Source: Calothrix sp. NIES-4105 (GTDB lineage: Bacteria > Cyanobacteriota > Cyanobacteriia > Cyanobacteriales > Nostocaceae). Taken from it: a stretch of 64,000 nucleotides of DNA. The position numbers and the translations under genes are program-made. The stretch spans positions 1,553,470 to 1,617,469 of the forward strand of contig NZ_AP018290.1 of the NCBI RefSeq assembly GCF_002368415.1, written 5' to 3'. Under the pieces are notes generated by a model. It did not search any database. It saw nothing but the letters and a program-made list of their open reading frames with translations, and was not told the origin of the DNA. Shown piece after piece: positions 48,715-57,407 of the stretch (position 1 is the stretch's first letter; each line of letters opens with the position of its first letter).

Positions 48715-49713
48715 ATGGCAGTATTAATAGTTACTTTTAGCCAAGACAACGAAAGCATTCCTCTAGTAATTAAAGAAATTGAAGCTAGAGGAGAAAAAGC
48801 ATTTCGTTTTGATACAGACAGATATCCTACCGAAGTGAAGCTAGATATTTGCCACGGTGATACTGAGCAGGTAATTATTACTGATGGAGAACAAAAGCTC
48901 GATTTGAGTGAGGTGTCCTCAGTTTGGTATCGGCGGATGCGTTATGGGCAAAAAATCCCTGACTCAATGGATAAGCAATTTAGAGAAGCGTCAATTAATG
49001 AATGTCGTGCCACTGTTAGGGGTATGATTGCCAGCCTGCAAGGATTCCACTTCGACAAAATGGCAAATGTAGATCGGGCTAACAATAAGCAATTACAGCT
49101 GCAAATTGCACGAGAGATAGGTCTTATTACTCCGCGTACCTTGACTTCAAACAATCCAGAAGCAGTGAAACAATTTGCTTCTGAGTGTAAACAGCAGGGT
49201 ATAATTACAAAAATGCTTTCTTCCTTCGCTATTTATGATCAGCAGGGGCGAGAAAACGTTGTCTTCACCAATCCAGTCACACATGAGGATCTAGAACATC
49301 TTGAAGGACTGCGTTTTTGTCCGATGACATTTCAGGAAAATATACCAAAGGCGCTAGAGTTGCGGACGACTATTGTGGGACACCACGTATTTACTGCCGC
49401 AGTAGACTCTCAAAGTTTGGACGGGTCTACTTTCGATTGGCGCAAAGAGGGCTTCGCCTTAGCTAAGGCTTGGAAACCCTACGACTTACCTGAAGATGTT
49501 GAAAAAAAGCTTCTCAAACTGATGGCTTATTTTAGTTTAAACTATGGGGCTATTGATATTATCGTCACACCCGATAATCAGCATGTATTCCTTGAGGTTA
49601 ACCCAGTTGGGGAGTTTTTCTGGATGCAGATATATCCACCACACTATCCGATATCGCAGGCAATCGCAGAAATTTTAATTAAGGAAAAAATAGGGCATAG
49701 GGTACTGGACTAA
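48715..49713 (+). CDS. mdnC: Microviridin ATP-grasp ligase MdnC (ester-forming)
   Basis: 332 aa. It starts MAVLIVTFSQDNESIPLVIK and carries VWYRRMRYG and FREASINECRATVRGMI, the MdnC signature with the Arg-rich region that contacts acidic core residues. ATP-grasp elements are FCPMTFQENIPKALELR and FLEVNPVGEFFW near the C-terminus. MdnC forms the two lactones (Thr-Asp and Ser-Glu) in the precursor core after binding the PFFARFL leader helix. An AGGGG ribosome site lies upstream of ATG 48715. It is followed after 39 bases by the second ABC exporter gene. The protein appears complete and conserved, so the locus should still give a cyclised microviridin. Confidence 0.95.
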   Translation: MAVLIVTFSQDNESIPLVIKEIEARGEKAFRFDTDRYPTEVKLDICHGDTEQVIITDGEQKLDLSEVSSVWYRRMRYGQKIPDSMDKQFREASINECRATVRGMIASLQGFHFDKMANVDRANNKQLQLQIAREIGLITPRTLTSNNPEAVKQFASECKQQGIITKMLSSFAIYDQQGRENVVFTNPVTHEDLEHLEGLRFCPMTFQENIPKALELRTTIVGHHVFTAAVDSQSLDGSTFDWRKEGFALAKAWKPYDLPEDVEKKLLKLMAYFSLNYGAIDIIVTPDNQHVFLEVNPVGEFFWMQIYPPHYPISQAIAEILIKEKIGHRVLD

Positions 49714-49752
49714 ACCCCCAAAGGCTTTCATTCAAAATTTTATTTTTAGAAT

Positions 49753-51774
49753 ATGCAAACACCAGTTGCTCGCGATCAAACCCCAACAAATCCTTTTTCT
49801 GCTTTTACTCAATTTTGGGAAGATGTCAAAGTAGTAGCTCAACCTTACTGGTATCCAACAGAGGCAGAAGGCAGAGCATTTGCAGACGTAATTCGCTCAT
49901 GGGGAATGCTCATTCTATTAGTATTATTAATAGTTGGGCTTGTAGGTATAAATGCTGCAAATAGCTACTGGAATCGCTATGTACTTGATATCATTATTGA
50001 AGAGAGAAATCTTGATAAATATAATAGTACTTTATTACTTTCCAGCCTTATTATTGTAGCGGTAGTCCTCTTGGTAACTTCTTTAAGATATGTTAGAAAA
50101 AAAATAGTTCTTGATTGGTACAAATGGCTAAATAATCATATTTTAAAAAAATATCTGAGCAATCAGGCTTATTATAAAATAAATTTTAAATCAGATATAG
50201 GTAATCCAGATCAACGCCTATCCCAAGAAATAGAACCTATTGTCAGCAATGCTTTGAATTTTTCTACTGCTTTCTTAGAAAAAGTTCTGGAAATGGGAAG
50301 TTCTCTGATAATTCTCTGGACAGTTTCCTCACAAATTGCAATTTATTTGGTGATTTATACAATTATAGGTAATTTTATAGCTGTTTACCTGAATCAAAAA
50401 CTAAATAAAATTAATCAAGAAGAACTTCAGTTTAAAGCAGACTTTGCTTATTGCCTGACTCATGTTCGCAATCACGCTGAATCAATCGCTTTTTTTCAGG
50501 GAGAAGACGAAGAATTCAATATAATTCAGCGCCGATTTAATAATGTTATAAAAAATGCTGAAACCAGGCTAAATTGGGAAAGAGGGCAAGATGCTTTTAA
50601 CAGAGCATATCAATCTGCTATCAGTGTATTTTCGATGTTCATCCTCACACCTTTATTTATTCAGAATCAAATTGATTATGGACAAATTAACCAAGTTAGT
50701 TTTGCTTGCTTTGTATTTTCTAGTTCTCTAGGAGAATTAATAGCTCAATTTGGGTTTCTAGGGCGATTTTCTAGTTACGTACAGCGTTTAGCTGAATTTT
50801 CAGATGCGTTAGAAGTTGTTACTAAAAAACCAGAGAATTTAAGTACTATTAAAGTGATAGAAGAAAAGCATTTGGCTTTTGAGAATGTCACTTTACAAAC
50901 ACCAAACTATGAGCAGGTGATCGTTGAAGACTTGTTACTATCTGTTCAACCAGCAGAAGGGTTATTGATCGTTGGTTCTAGTGGTCGGGGTAAAAGTTCT
51001 CTGTTGAGGGCAATTGCTGGTTTGTGGAATGCGGGTACTGGTCGTTTGATCCGACCTCCTCTCGAAGAAGTCTTATTTTTACCCCAACGCCCTTACATAA
51101 TTTTGGGTACTTTGCGCGAACAGTTACTTTATCCACATACAGACCGGAAAATAAGTGATCGCGAACTCGAAGAAGTTTTGCAGCAAGTTAACCTGCAAAA
51201 CTTGCTAACGCGCGTGGATGGCTTTGACATAGAAGTTCCTTGGGAAAATATATTATCTTTGGGAGAACAACAACGTCTTGCTTTTGCACGACTATTAATT
51301 ACTCACCCTAGCTTCACCATTTTAGATGAAGCAACGAGTGCTTTGGATTTAACTAATGAAGAGAATTTATATCAACAATTACAATCTACTCAAACGACCT
51401 TTATCAGCGTTGGACATAGACAGAGCCTGTTTAATTATCATCAATGGGTTCTAGAACTTTCAGAAGATTCTAAGTGGCAACTTCTTTCTGTGCAGGATTA
51501 TCGACAGCAAAAATCGATTGTTATGACTCCACCTGAAAAAGCTAAAATTACAAGAGATACCTCTCCTAAAAATAAACTTCAAGTTAAACCAAAGATATCA
51601 AAAAATATAGACATAATTACAGGACTTTCTCATAAGGAAATTAACATTTTAACTGATTACTCTCTTACTAATATCAGAAGTAAGGCTAGTCTTGGAAAGT
51701 CCATCACTACTAAAGATGGTGTGACCTACCGCTATAACAAAGATCCAAAAGTGTTGAAATGGGTAAGAGACTAA
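49753..51774 (+). CDS. SbmA/YddA-like ABC exporter, permease-ATPase fusion (copy 2, MdnE-like)
   Basis: 673 aa, a close paralogue of the 44817 gene along its whole length. The membrane part starts with PYWYPTEAEGRAFADVIRSW; Walker A is GSSGRGKSS (about 408), the signature LSLGEQQRLAFAR (about 501) and Walker B FTILDEATSA. It has the same C-terminal extension (LTDYSLTNIRSKASLGKS ... YNKDPKVLKWV). Directly after mdnC, it sits where the microviridin transporter MdnE is expected and is likely the microviridin exporter; MdnE is also thought to scaffold the ligases. Copy 1 may then serve the NRPS product, or the two may form a heterodimer. The start ATG 49753 matches copy 1 by alignment. Confidence 0.9.
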   Translation: MQTPVARDQTPTNPFSAFTQFWEDVKVVAQPYWYPTEAEGRAFADVIRSWGMLILLVLLIVGLVGINAANSYWNRYVLDIIIEERNLDKYNSTLLLSSLIIVAVVLLVTSLRYVRKKIVLDWYKWLNNHILKKYLSNQAYYKINFKSDIGNPDQRLSQEIEPIVSNALNFSTAFLEKVLEMGSSLIILWTVSSQIAIYLVIYTIIGNFIAVYLNQKLNKINQEELQFKADFAYCLTHVRNHAESIAFFQGEDEEFNIIQRRFNNVIKNAETRLNWERGQDAFNRAYQSAISVFSMFILTPLFIQNQIDYGQINQVSFACFVFSSSLGELIAQFGFLGRFSSYVQRLAEFSDALEVVTKKPENLSTIKVIEEKHLAFENVTLQTPNYEQVIVEDLLLSVQPAEGLLIVGSSGRGKSSLLRAIAGLWNAGTGRLIRPPLEEVLFLPQRPYIILGTLREQLLYPHTDRKISDRELEEVLQQVNLQNLLTRVDGFDIEVPWENILSLGEQQRLAFARLLITHPSFTILDEATSALDLTNEENLYQQLQSTQTTFISVGHRQSLFNYHQWVLELSEDSKWQLLSVQDYRQQKSIVMTPPEKAKITRDTSPKNKLQVKPKISKNIDIITGLSHKEINILTDYSLTNIRSKASLGKSITTKDGVTYRYNKDPKVLKWVRD

Positions 51775-51811
51775 CGACTAATCATACTTTTTCTCTTTAT
51801 CTACCTCCACC

Positions 51812-51847
51812 GAAGTTTTGAGCGGCGGAAGCTGCTGCTCAAACTTC
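51812..51847 (+). terminator. Hairpin after the mdn operon
   Basis: GAAGTTTTGAGC (51812-51823) pairs with GCTCAAACTTC (51837-51847) with one bulged T. It lies 37 bases after the stop of ABC copy 2 and before the decayed mdnD. It probably ends the mdnB-mdnC-exporter transcript. Confidence 0.6.
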
Positions 51848-51903
51848 TCTATGCGGTTATTAAATAATCAAAAAATCTTCTTCATAGGAATGCTATAACA
51901 TAG

Positions 51904-52130
51904 AAAATCTTTTTACCTTTACGCTGGAAATTGTCAAAGCAGCAATCATTAGGAATACTGAATTATCAAAAGTACTGGGAGTTACAGTTTTACCCAACTG
52001 GCATGAATAAGAGTTTATTCAAAATTTGTCAGAGATTGCGGATATCCTATGTAAATATCCGTTACAAAGTAAGTGGGGATGGGAAACTTTAATCAATCAT
52101 AAATCAGTATTGAACTATTTAACTATATAA
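51904..52130 (+). pseudogene. mdnD: Remnant of GNAT N-acetyltransferase MdnD
   Basis: No start codon remains. Reading the frame through 51925 gives FTLEIVKAAIIRNTELSKVL then GVTVLPNWHE, a stop at 52009, then EFIQNLSEIADILCKYPLQ and SKWGWETLI before another stop at about 52128-52130. This pattern (TLEIxxAA... LxVxxPxNW... ExLxxIAxxLxxxPxQxxWGW) is the N-terminal third of RimL-type GNAT acetyltransferases. The acetyl-CoA binding part is gone. In microviridin loci MdnD acetylates the N-terminus of the trimmed core and lies beside the ligases, so this is very probably a dead mdnD. The product would then carry a free N-terminus unless an acetyltransferase elsewhere acts on it. The rest of the spacer to 52349 shows no gene; a short hairpin lies near 52196-52218. 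Confidence 0.75.
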
Positions 52131-52349
52131 AAATAACAAATAATTCATTATTAAACAATCTTTTTTAATACATAAATACTATAAACAAATGCGAAGGGTA
52201 TGGAGTAGCCATGCCCTAGCCACAGGCACCGAAAAAAATATAGACATGTGATGGTAATGTTTAAAAAGATTTGAAAGATTTGTTAGGGTGCTAAGTAAGA
52301 AAGAACAGGATTAACAGTGATTATTTATTGTTAAAGATACTATTTATAT

Positions 52350-52538
52350 ATGGCAGAACGCTATCGGCTGAAACTTGGCAACAAAACAACGCGCATTTGG
52401 AATAGTCTCGATATTGTTCCCCATGCCTGGAAACCAGAACTGCTGAGTCAAATTCCCAGCCTTTACGAGCCTCAGATACCATCTAACCCTCTTCTTGAGA
52501 AGTTCGTGAACATAGGTAAGTTAATTAAAAATGCTTAA
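52350..52538 (+). pseudogene. C-terminal fragment of a class 3 lipase
   Basis: A 62-codon open frame whose text (LGNKTTRIWNSLDIVPHAW, then KPELLSQIPSLYEPQI) matches the region after the catalytic core in cyanobacterial class 3 lipases, around the Asp/His part of the fold. The nucleophile GHSLGGA block and everything before it are absent from the preceding 200 bases, so this is a leftover and not an enzyme. It starts at an accidental ATG. Confidence 0.6.
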
Positions 52539-52553
52539 AGTCTCGATTTATTT

Positions 52554-52575
52554 GCTTAACTGTCTTATCTGTCCT
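52554..52575. repeat. TTAACTGTC repeat pair with CTTGCAT tail
   Basis: CTTAACTGTCTTATCTGTCC followed by TTGCATCTTCGCT. The tail resembles the blocks at 60089 and 62400, which lie before the TerB-like genes. It is about 190 bases upstream of the phytochelatin-synthase-like gene. Confidence 0.8.
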
Positions 52576-52761
52576 TGCATCTTCGCTACAATGCGCGCGA
52601 AAATGTATAAGTGTAAGTAGTTACGCAAAATTAAATATATATCTTTTGTCCTATAAGCTGTACAGAATACAGAATTCAGGAATTTATAATTAATTTTGCA
52701 TTTCTCACTTAAAAAGTGGCGTGACACACTGCGCTCTTCCAGAAATAACCTATAAAATAAA

Positions 52762-53424
52762 ATGGATCTTGATAACCTAGCTCAAATTTCCAAACGAGAT
52801 TTGGAACTCATTCAACTACATCAGTTTCAGCAACCCATCTTCTGTTGCAATGTGACTGCAATTGCTTATGCCTTTACCGCATTGGGATATCTGACGACTG
52901 TTGATGAGATTTTCTATGTAACCCAACTGCCAATCGCATCTGTTTTAGATGATGGCATGACGTTAGCAGAAACCTACGATACTTGTCGAACTTACATTGA
53001 AAGAAAAAAATTACCTCTGTCGATTTGGATAGAGCATTTTGATAAACCAAGTATGACACTTGAAGCGTTCATACGTGAAGTTGAAACCGCCGTTTGTAAT
53101 GAAAATGATGTCCACATTCTTAACTTCAATACCCGTATCGTCCATGAAAATCCCAGTTTAGAAGGTGGTCACTTCTCCTTATTGGCAGACTATGATTCAG
53201 ACACTCAATCCGTCACCATTGCTGATACAAACCCCAAACGGTATACCCGGTTTTGGAAATGCCCAATTCAGCGTCTATATGCCGCTTGCGTGGATAAAGA
53301 TTCCTCATCTAATCGCTCTCGTGGCATGATCGTGCTTCGTAGGCTCTCGGAAGTCAAAGCAGATAACGGAGTGGTTCATCCAGCAGAAATTGCGTTGAAA
53401 GCTCTCCATTCTGAAAACGCTTAA
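52762..53424 (+). CDS. Phytochelatin-synthase-like papain-fold protein
   Basis: 220 aa, about the size of prokaryotic phytochelatin-synthase-like proteins, which usually act as gamma-glutamylcysteine-type peptidases. A papain-like triad can be placed: Cys28 (or Cys29) in QQPIFCCNVTAIAYAF, His137 in GGHFSLLADY and Asp155 in IADTNPKRY. The His-Asp spacing of 18 equals that of plant phytochelatin synthase as I remember it, and the Cys-His spacing is close. There is no signal peptide, and the Cys-rich C-terminal domain of plant enzymes is missing. The gene stands alone on the plus strand between the microviridin remnants and a racemase homologue. It could hydrolyse glutathione, or be a candidate leader peptidase for the precursor peptide next door; nothing in the sequence decides this. 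The family call is good; the substrate is unknown. Confidence 0.75.
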   Translation: MDLDNLAQISKRDLELIQLHQFQQPIFCCNVTAIAYAFTALGYLTTVDEIFYVTQLPIASVLDDGMTLAETYDTCRTYIERKKLPLSIWIEHFDKPSMTLEAFIREVETAVCNENDVHILNFNTRIVHENPSLEGGHFSLLADYDSDTQSVTIADTNPKRYTRFWKCPIQRLYAACVDKDSSSNRSRGMIVLRRLSEVKADNGVVHPAEIALKALHSENA

Positions 53425-53517
53425 GTGAAAAGATAGGTTTGTTTAACTAATTGACTGTGGTGGAATCTAGCTATTAGGGAGCAATAAACCTGCTGCTCCT
53501 GCAATCAACAAAGGAGC

Positions 53518-54381
53518 ATGAGCATCGTGACTATATGGCAACAAACATGTATTCCTGGAATAATCGGGAGTTTGGAGACGCTTGCACATATTGAGTTTGA
53601 GCGTAAGTTGATTGAAAAAAATACACATGAAGGCGCCGATAGTTACTTAGAACACCCTGTTTGCTTGCTGGTCAATCCGATGGATACCGTGGATTCCACT
53701 ACTGACATGCTAGGAGTTGCAGAAAGCTATAAATCCTTGCTTGTTAAGTACGGGCAGTTATTGTACTCAATGGGTGCTGGTTTTATTGTTGTTACCTCCA
53801 ATACTGCCCATGCTTTTTATGAGCAAGTTCAACCACAGTTACCAATTCCCTGGATTAACCTTATAGATGCCACTTCCAACTTTATTGTTAACAATTACCC
53901 TAATGTCAAAAAAGTTGGTATTCTTGCTTTAGATAGCACAATACAATCGGGATTGTATAGTCAGAATCTTGCCAAACACGGTATTACCTCAATATCACCA
54001 GAACTCGATTCGGAGCAACAGGAGTTAATAATGAGAGCAGTTAATGATCCAAAGTGGGGAATTAAGGCGACCGGCGCCCTTTCAAAACAAGCAATGAGCA
54101 TTTTAGAAACAGCGAATAACTGGCTAAAAGATCTTGGAGCAGAGATTGTGATTGCTGGATGTACGGAATTATCTGTAGGATTTGCGAGTATGGCAACAGT
54201 AGTACTTCCTTGGGTCGATCCTTTGGATGTGCTTGCGTCCATAACTATTGATTTGGCATTTGGACACCGCAGGCTTGACAATTATCTAAACTTATGCCCT
54301 AGATGTGGCAATGTGAAAAAGCCTTATTGCTGTATTTTTTCGCTTAAAGATAATAATTTTTCCATTAACCCATTTACTTAA
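53518..54381 (+). CDS. Aspartate/glutamate racemase family protein (altered first catalytic residue)
   Basis: 287 aa. The fold's two halves are visible: PGIIGSLETLAHIEFERKL near the start, VVTSNTAHAFYEQ around residue 94, GILALDSTIQSGLYSQNL in the second half and AGCTELSVGF with Cys215. In two-Cys racemases the first motif is CNT; here it is SNT, with Ser94 in place of Cys. A Thr/Cys pair occurs in the E. coli homologue YgeA, so limited or altered activity is possible. The C-terminus adds LCPRCGNVKKPYCC, a Cys-rich tail I do not know in this family. ATG 53518 is used; GTG 53527 is an alternative, since AAAGGAG lies very close to the ATG. The gene might supply a D-amino acid, but both NRPSs have their own epimerases. 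Confidence 0.75.
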   Translation: MSIVTIWQQTCIPGIIGSLETLAHIEFERKLIEKNTHEGADSYLEHPVCLLVNPMDTVDSTTDMLGVAESYKSLLVKYGQLLYSMGAGFIVVTSNTAHAFYEQVQPQLPIPWINLIDATSNFIVNNYPNVKKVGILALDSTIQSGLYSQNLAKHGITSISPELDSEQQELIMRAVNDPKWGIKATGALSKQAMSILETANNWLKDLGAEIVIAGCTELSVGFASMATVVLPWVDPLDVLASITIDLAFGHRRLDNYLNLCPRCGNVKKPYCCIFSLKDNNFSINPFT

Positions 54382-54396
54382 CTGTCTTATCTGTCA
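54377..54396. repeat. TTAACTGTC repeat overlapping the racemase stop
   Basis: CTTAACTGTCTTATCTGTC, beginning inside the last codons of the racemase homologue (the TAA stop is part of the repeat). Confidence 0.75.
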
Positions 54397-54443
54397 AAAG
54401 CATTTTTATTATATTGATTAATAAGATTAGATTCACAACATAA

Positions 54444-55199
54444 ATGAGTTTCAAATTAAATAATGCTGATTCAAATGAACTTCAAGAACTATTAATTACC
54501 TACGTAAAATATAAATTTATTAAAGTTTTAGAAATCAATCCATCTCAAAATATCAATAGAAATAAGCCTTTTAATGAACTAAGGCTTGATTATTTAATGA
54601 ATATTGAACTGAAAAATAACATTGATACTGAGCTAGGAGTAAACGTACCCATAAAGATATTTCTTGGCGCCTCCAGCATAAATCAATTAGTTAGCCTACT
54701 GATTGAGCAATTAGTAGCGAAAGATACAATTATTTCCAAATATTTATCATCAGAGACAGATGCAAGTTACTTGGCGCCGGATTTGAATTCAGAAGCTGCT
54801 TTGGACTCGACAATTTTTCCTGACTATACATATCAGTCAAAAGTTAATAAGCCTGCTTCAATTTTTTTAACTGGCACCACAGGCTTCTTAGGAGCTTTTT
54901 TACTGCATGAGCTTCTACTAAAAACACAAGCGAATATTTATTGCTTAGTACGTTCTACTGATGATGCATCAGCCAAAATGAGGATTAAAAATAATTTAGA
55001 ATCCTATGGGATTTGGCATGAGGATTTTGCTGATAGAATTATTCCTGTACTGGGTGATTTATCTCAACCATTATTAGGTTTGTCATTACAAGATTTTCAA
55101 TTTAGGAGCAGCCTTATTGATGTGATTTATCACAACGCTGAATTTTGGCTTTCCACTACCACCAGAATTAAAAATAGTAAACATGTACGAAGAGTATGA
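54444..55199 (+). pseudogene. Truncated carrier protein-thioester reductase fragment
   Basis: 251 codons. Residues about 10-95 resemble an ACP/PCP, but the attachment motif is LRLDYLMNIEL where LDSL is expected, so the phosphopantetheine Ser is replaced by Tyr. Residues about 135-235 start a thioester-reductase (TR, SDR fold) domain: IFLTGTTGFLGAFLLHELL (NADPH loop), YCLVRS, and DVIYHNAEF. The frame then degenerates (STTTRIKNSKHVRRV) and stops before the catalytic Tyr/Lys. A full PCP-TR pair reductively releases NRPS/PKS chains. With both the carrier Ser and most of the reductase lost, this is a broken remnant of another synthase and not part of the thioesterase-terminated NRPS in this window. 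Confidence 0.75.
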
Positions 55200-55228
55200 A
55201 TAGCAAACAGCCAAAATTTATGATTCAT

Positions 55229-55250
55229 CTTAACTGTCTTAACTGTCCTT
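55229..55250. repeat. TTAACTGTC repeat pair
   Basis: CTTAACTGTCTTAACTGTCC followed by TTGTC, 30 bases after the broken thioester-reductase frame. The rest of the spacer to 55472 shows only a ribosome site (GGAGG at about 55459) for the next gene. Confidence 0.8.
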
Positions 55251-55472
55251 GTCTTTAAATCAAAATTGTGAAACACTATCAAATAAGTTCATCCACACAG
55301 AATGGCAAACAGCAGGGATGATACAACATAATGCCCATAATCTAAAATTTGTAACCACATTAAGGTTAATTTTTTCTCGGTTACATAAACAAGTGAGTTG
55401 CCGTTGATTTAATTAAAAATTGGATTAATTCACAGTGTGAAACCCAATTTATTTATCTGGAGGATATACAAC

Positions 55473-56798
55473 ATGTCAACAATACAAGACCAAACTGTAG
55501 ATGCACGTAAGCGCGTTATTGAATCTGCGAGCCGATTGGGGGTTAAACTCAATGAGCAAGAATTGGAACGGTGGATGAAGTCTATCACCGAAGCGACAGG
55601 GGATAGCGATATTACTGTAGATAAAGAGACTGGTGTTTTTGGTCACAAAGCTACTATGTTGGATTTCGATCCAAAAGAACTGGAACGGTATCGGGAGATC
55701 GGGAAAATTGTAGAATTTGACGATGTTCCCGGTGTTGTAGAAACCGCTTTGGCACTCTCTGGGTCAGCGGCTCAATCTAAGGTTCAAACTCACCCTGGCG
55801 ACTGTGACTACTTCGAGAGGGTAAATATCATTGCCCCCACTAAGGCTGAAGCTTGCCAGATTCTCGCTCGAATTATGCGTGAGAAAGCAATTAACTGTAT
55901 GTCTGGCGCCAACTTTCAATTAATTGAACTGAAATTCGGTAGCTATGCCCAAGACGTTATCCGCAACGAAAACCCCTGCCGCAAAGGCTCACCGATTGCA
56001 TGGTTGCCTTCTGAAGTTGTGGCTGGACAGATCGAAGTGGTTGACTTAGAAGGAAACCCTGTTATCATCACCTGGGATTCTGTAGCCGACGCTCCCGGTT
56101 GGTGTAAGCTGGACTGGGTGGTTGCTGACCGGGTGCGCGGTCAATTGTCCAACGCTAGCAACATGTTGGATGTCACTTGGGAAGCTCCTGATGGCACAAT
56201 TGTGCCGCTAGATGGCTATCTTGACGGCTATTTCCAGGAGGTTTACCTAGATGCCCAATCGGCGCCCATCTTTTCCAAACTGGTGAAGCAGGTTTCCACC
56301 GATGTCATGGATAATTATGTGGCGCAGTTGCAAAAGGAAGTTAACAAATATTTTAATGGCGCCCATCCTAACTATGGCAAAGCAGCCAAACGCCTGTACA
56401 ACATCTTCCGACTAAATGGGCTGTATGAGGAAGCAGCCTTCCTTCGGGAACTATTTGATGAACCCGCTGCATTACTTTATCAAGTTCACGCGCTAGTACG
56501 AACGGTTCAAGAAGCCACGGAAAACAGTACTGTGTTTGATATCGAAAGCATTCTCGATCAGACTGATGAACTGATTATGGCAGTCATCAAGGTTTTAGAA
56601 GGGGAAGAGGAATTGGAGATCGTCCGCCATCTCCTACGTTTACAGCGTTGTGTCAGTCGTCAACAGGCAGGTGTTCCCCTTGGTCCCCAGGTAGAAGCCG
56701 CCCAAGCACAGGTTATGAATATTGTCAACAATTTCTTCTATGAGAAGATGACGGCACTACCCACGATTAAGACTTATATTGAGGGTCTTAAGACTTGA
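55473..56798 (+). CDS. Uncharacterised protein with a nucleotidyltransferase-like motif
   Basis: 441 aa, starting at ATG 55473 with GGAGG about 9 bases upstream; an in-frame ORF start 12 codons earlier has no such site. Residues 97-112 read GSAAQSKVQTHPGDCD, with G97-S98 followed twelve residues later by D110-x-D112; this G-S...D-x-D pattern is the metal-binding signature of the polymerase-beta nucleotidyltransferase fold. The rest is soluble, rich in helices at the C-terminus (LYQVHALVRTVQEATE, LRLQRCVSRQQ), without membrane segments. I do not recognise the family by name, and the NTase link is an inference from one motif. Its base composition is more GC-rich and more conserved-looking than the remnants around it, suggesting a functional gene that arrived separately. 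It is convergent with the exonuclease gene 45 bases downstream. Confidence 0.75.
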   Translation: MSTIQDQTVDARKRVIESASRLGVKLNEQELERWMKSITEATGDSDITVDKETGVFGHKATMLDFDPKELERYREIGKIVEFDDVPGVVETALALSGSAAQSKVQTHPGDCDYFERVNIIAPTKAEACQILARIMREKAINCMSGANFQLIELKFGSYAQDVIRNENPCRKGSPIAWLPSEVVAGQIEVVDLEGNPVIITWDSVADAPGWCKLDWVVADRVRGQLSNASNMLDVTWEAPDGTIVPLDGYLDGYFQEVYLDAQSAPIFSKLVKQVSTDVMDNYVAQLQKEVNKYFNGAHPNYGKAAKRLYNIFRLNGLYEEAAFLRELFDEPAALLYQVHALVRTVQEATENSTVFDIESILDQTDELIMAVIKVLEGEEELEIVRHLLRLQRCVSRQQAGVPLGPQVEAAQAQVMNIVNNFFYEKMTALPTIKTYIEGLKT

Positions 56799-56843
56799 TA
56801 ACTGACGCGGTTCTGGCAGCCAATATGGCTGCCCCTATACCAA

Positions 56844-57407
56844 TCAATGTGTACGCTGTAAGTTGTTTTGGAGCAAATTGCAAAACAATACCCCCTGTTG
56901 AATGGCATCATCGAGAGCAATATGCGCTCCTGAAGCTTCCTCTAACCAAGCAGTTGGTAGGTTTTGCTTCCCTGAGTCACTGTAGTTTCGTTTTAGGAAT
57001 GCCATCGCATAGGATCGAATATCTAGTGCCGAATGACTAAAGGGACTATCCCCGACAAAATTTATTAAATACCAATATACAAACATAAAATCGAAGGCAG
57101 CTGGATAGGCAACGAAGATCGGTTTACCAGGTAATGCTTTTACCCAAGCATGATATGCCTGCATCACCTGTATCGGAGACTGTGGGTTGACTCGACAGGC
57201 TTGCCAAGCGGTTGGCTGTTCTGACCACCATTTCATGGTTTTGGGGTGACCTTGTGCCCCTGGCAAGGTTTCTAGGTTCGCCGTAAAGGTCGCGACCAAC
57301 TGTTTGTCTGCTGTATAAGCTGCCGAGCCAATACTGAGCATGGAGTGGAGTCCAGGAATAGGACCATCAGTTTCAATATCCGTGCTAACGTAGATTTCGA
57401 TTGTCAT
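56844..57407 (-). CDS. DEDDh-type 3'-5' exonuclease (DnaQ fold)
   Basis: 187 aa. ExoI motif [11 protein letters not shown] with Asp10 and Glu12; motif II likely in [16 protein letters not shown] (Asp near 104); motif [14 protein letters not shown] near 162-172 with the His and Asp of the DEDDh type. It should remove nucleotides from the 3' end of DNA or RNA. It is a single-domain protein with no polymerase or helicase partner nearby, convergent to the 441-aa gene. The start is ATG 57407. The role could be RNA turnover or DNA repair; the sequence does not tell. Confidence 0.85.
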   Translation of the reverse strand: MTIEIYVSTDIETDGPIPGLHSMLSIGSAAYTADKQLVATFTANLETLPGAQGHPKTMKWWSEQPTAWQACRVNPQSPIQVMQAYHAWVKALPGKPIFVAYPAAFDFMFVYWYLINFVGDSPFSHSALDIRSYAMAFLKRNYSDSGKQNLPTAWLEEASGAHIALDDAIQQGVLFCNLLQNNLQRTH

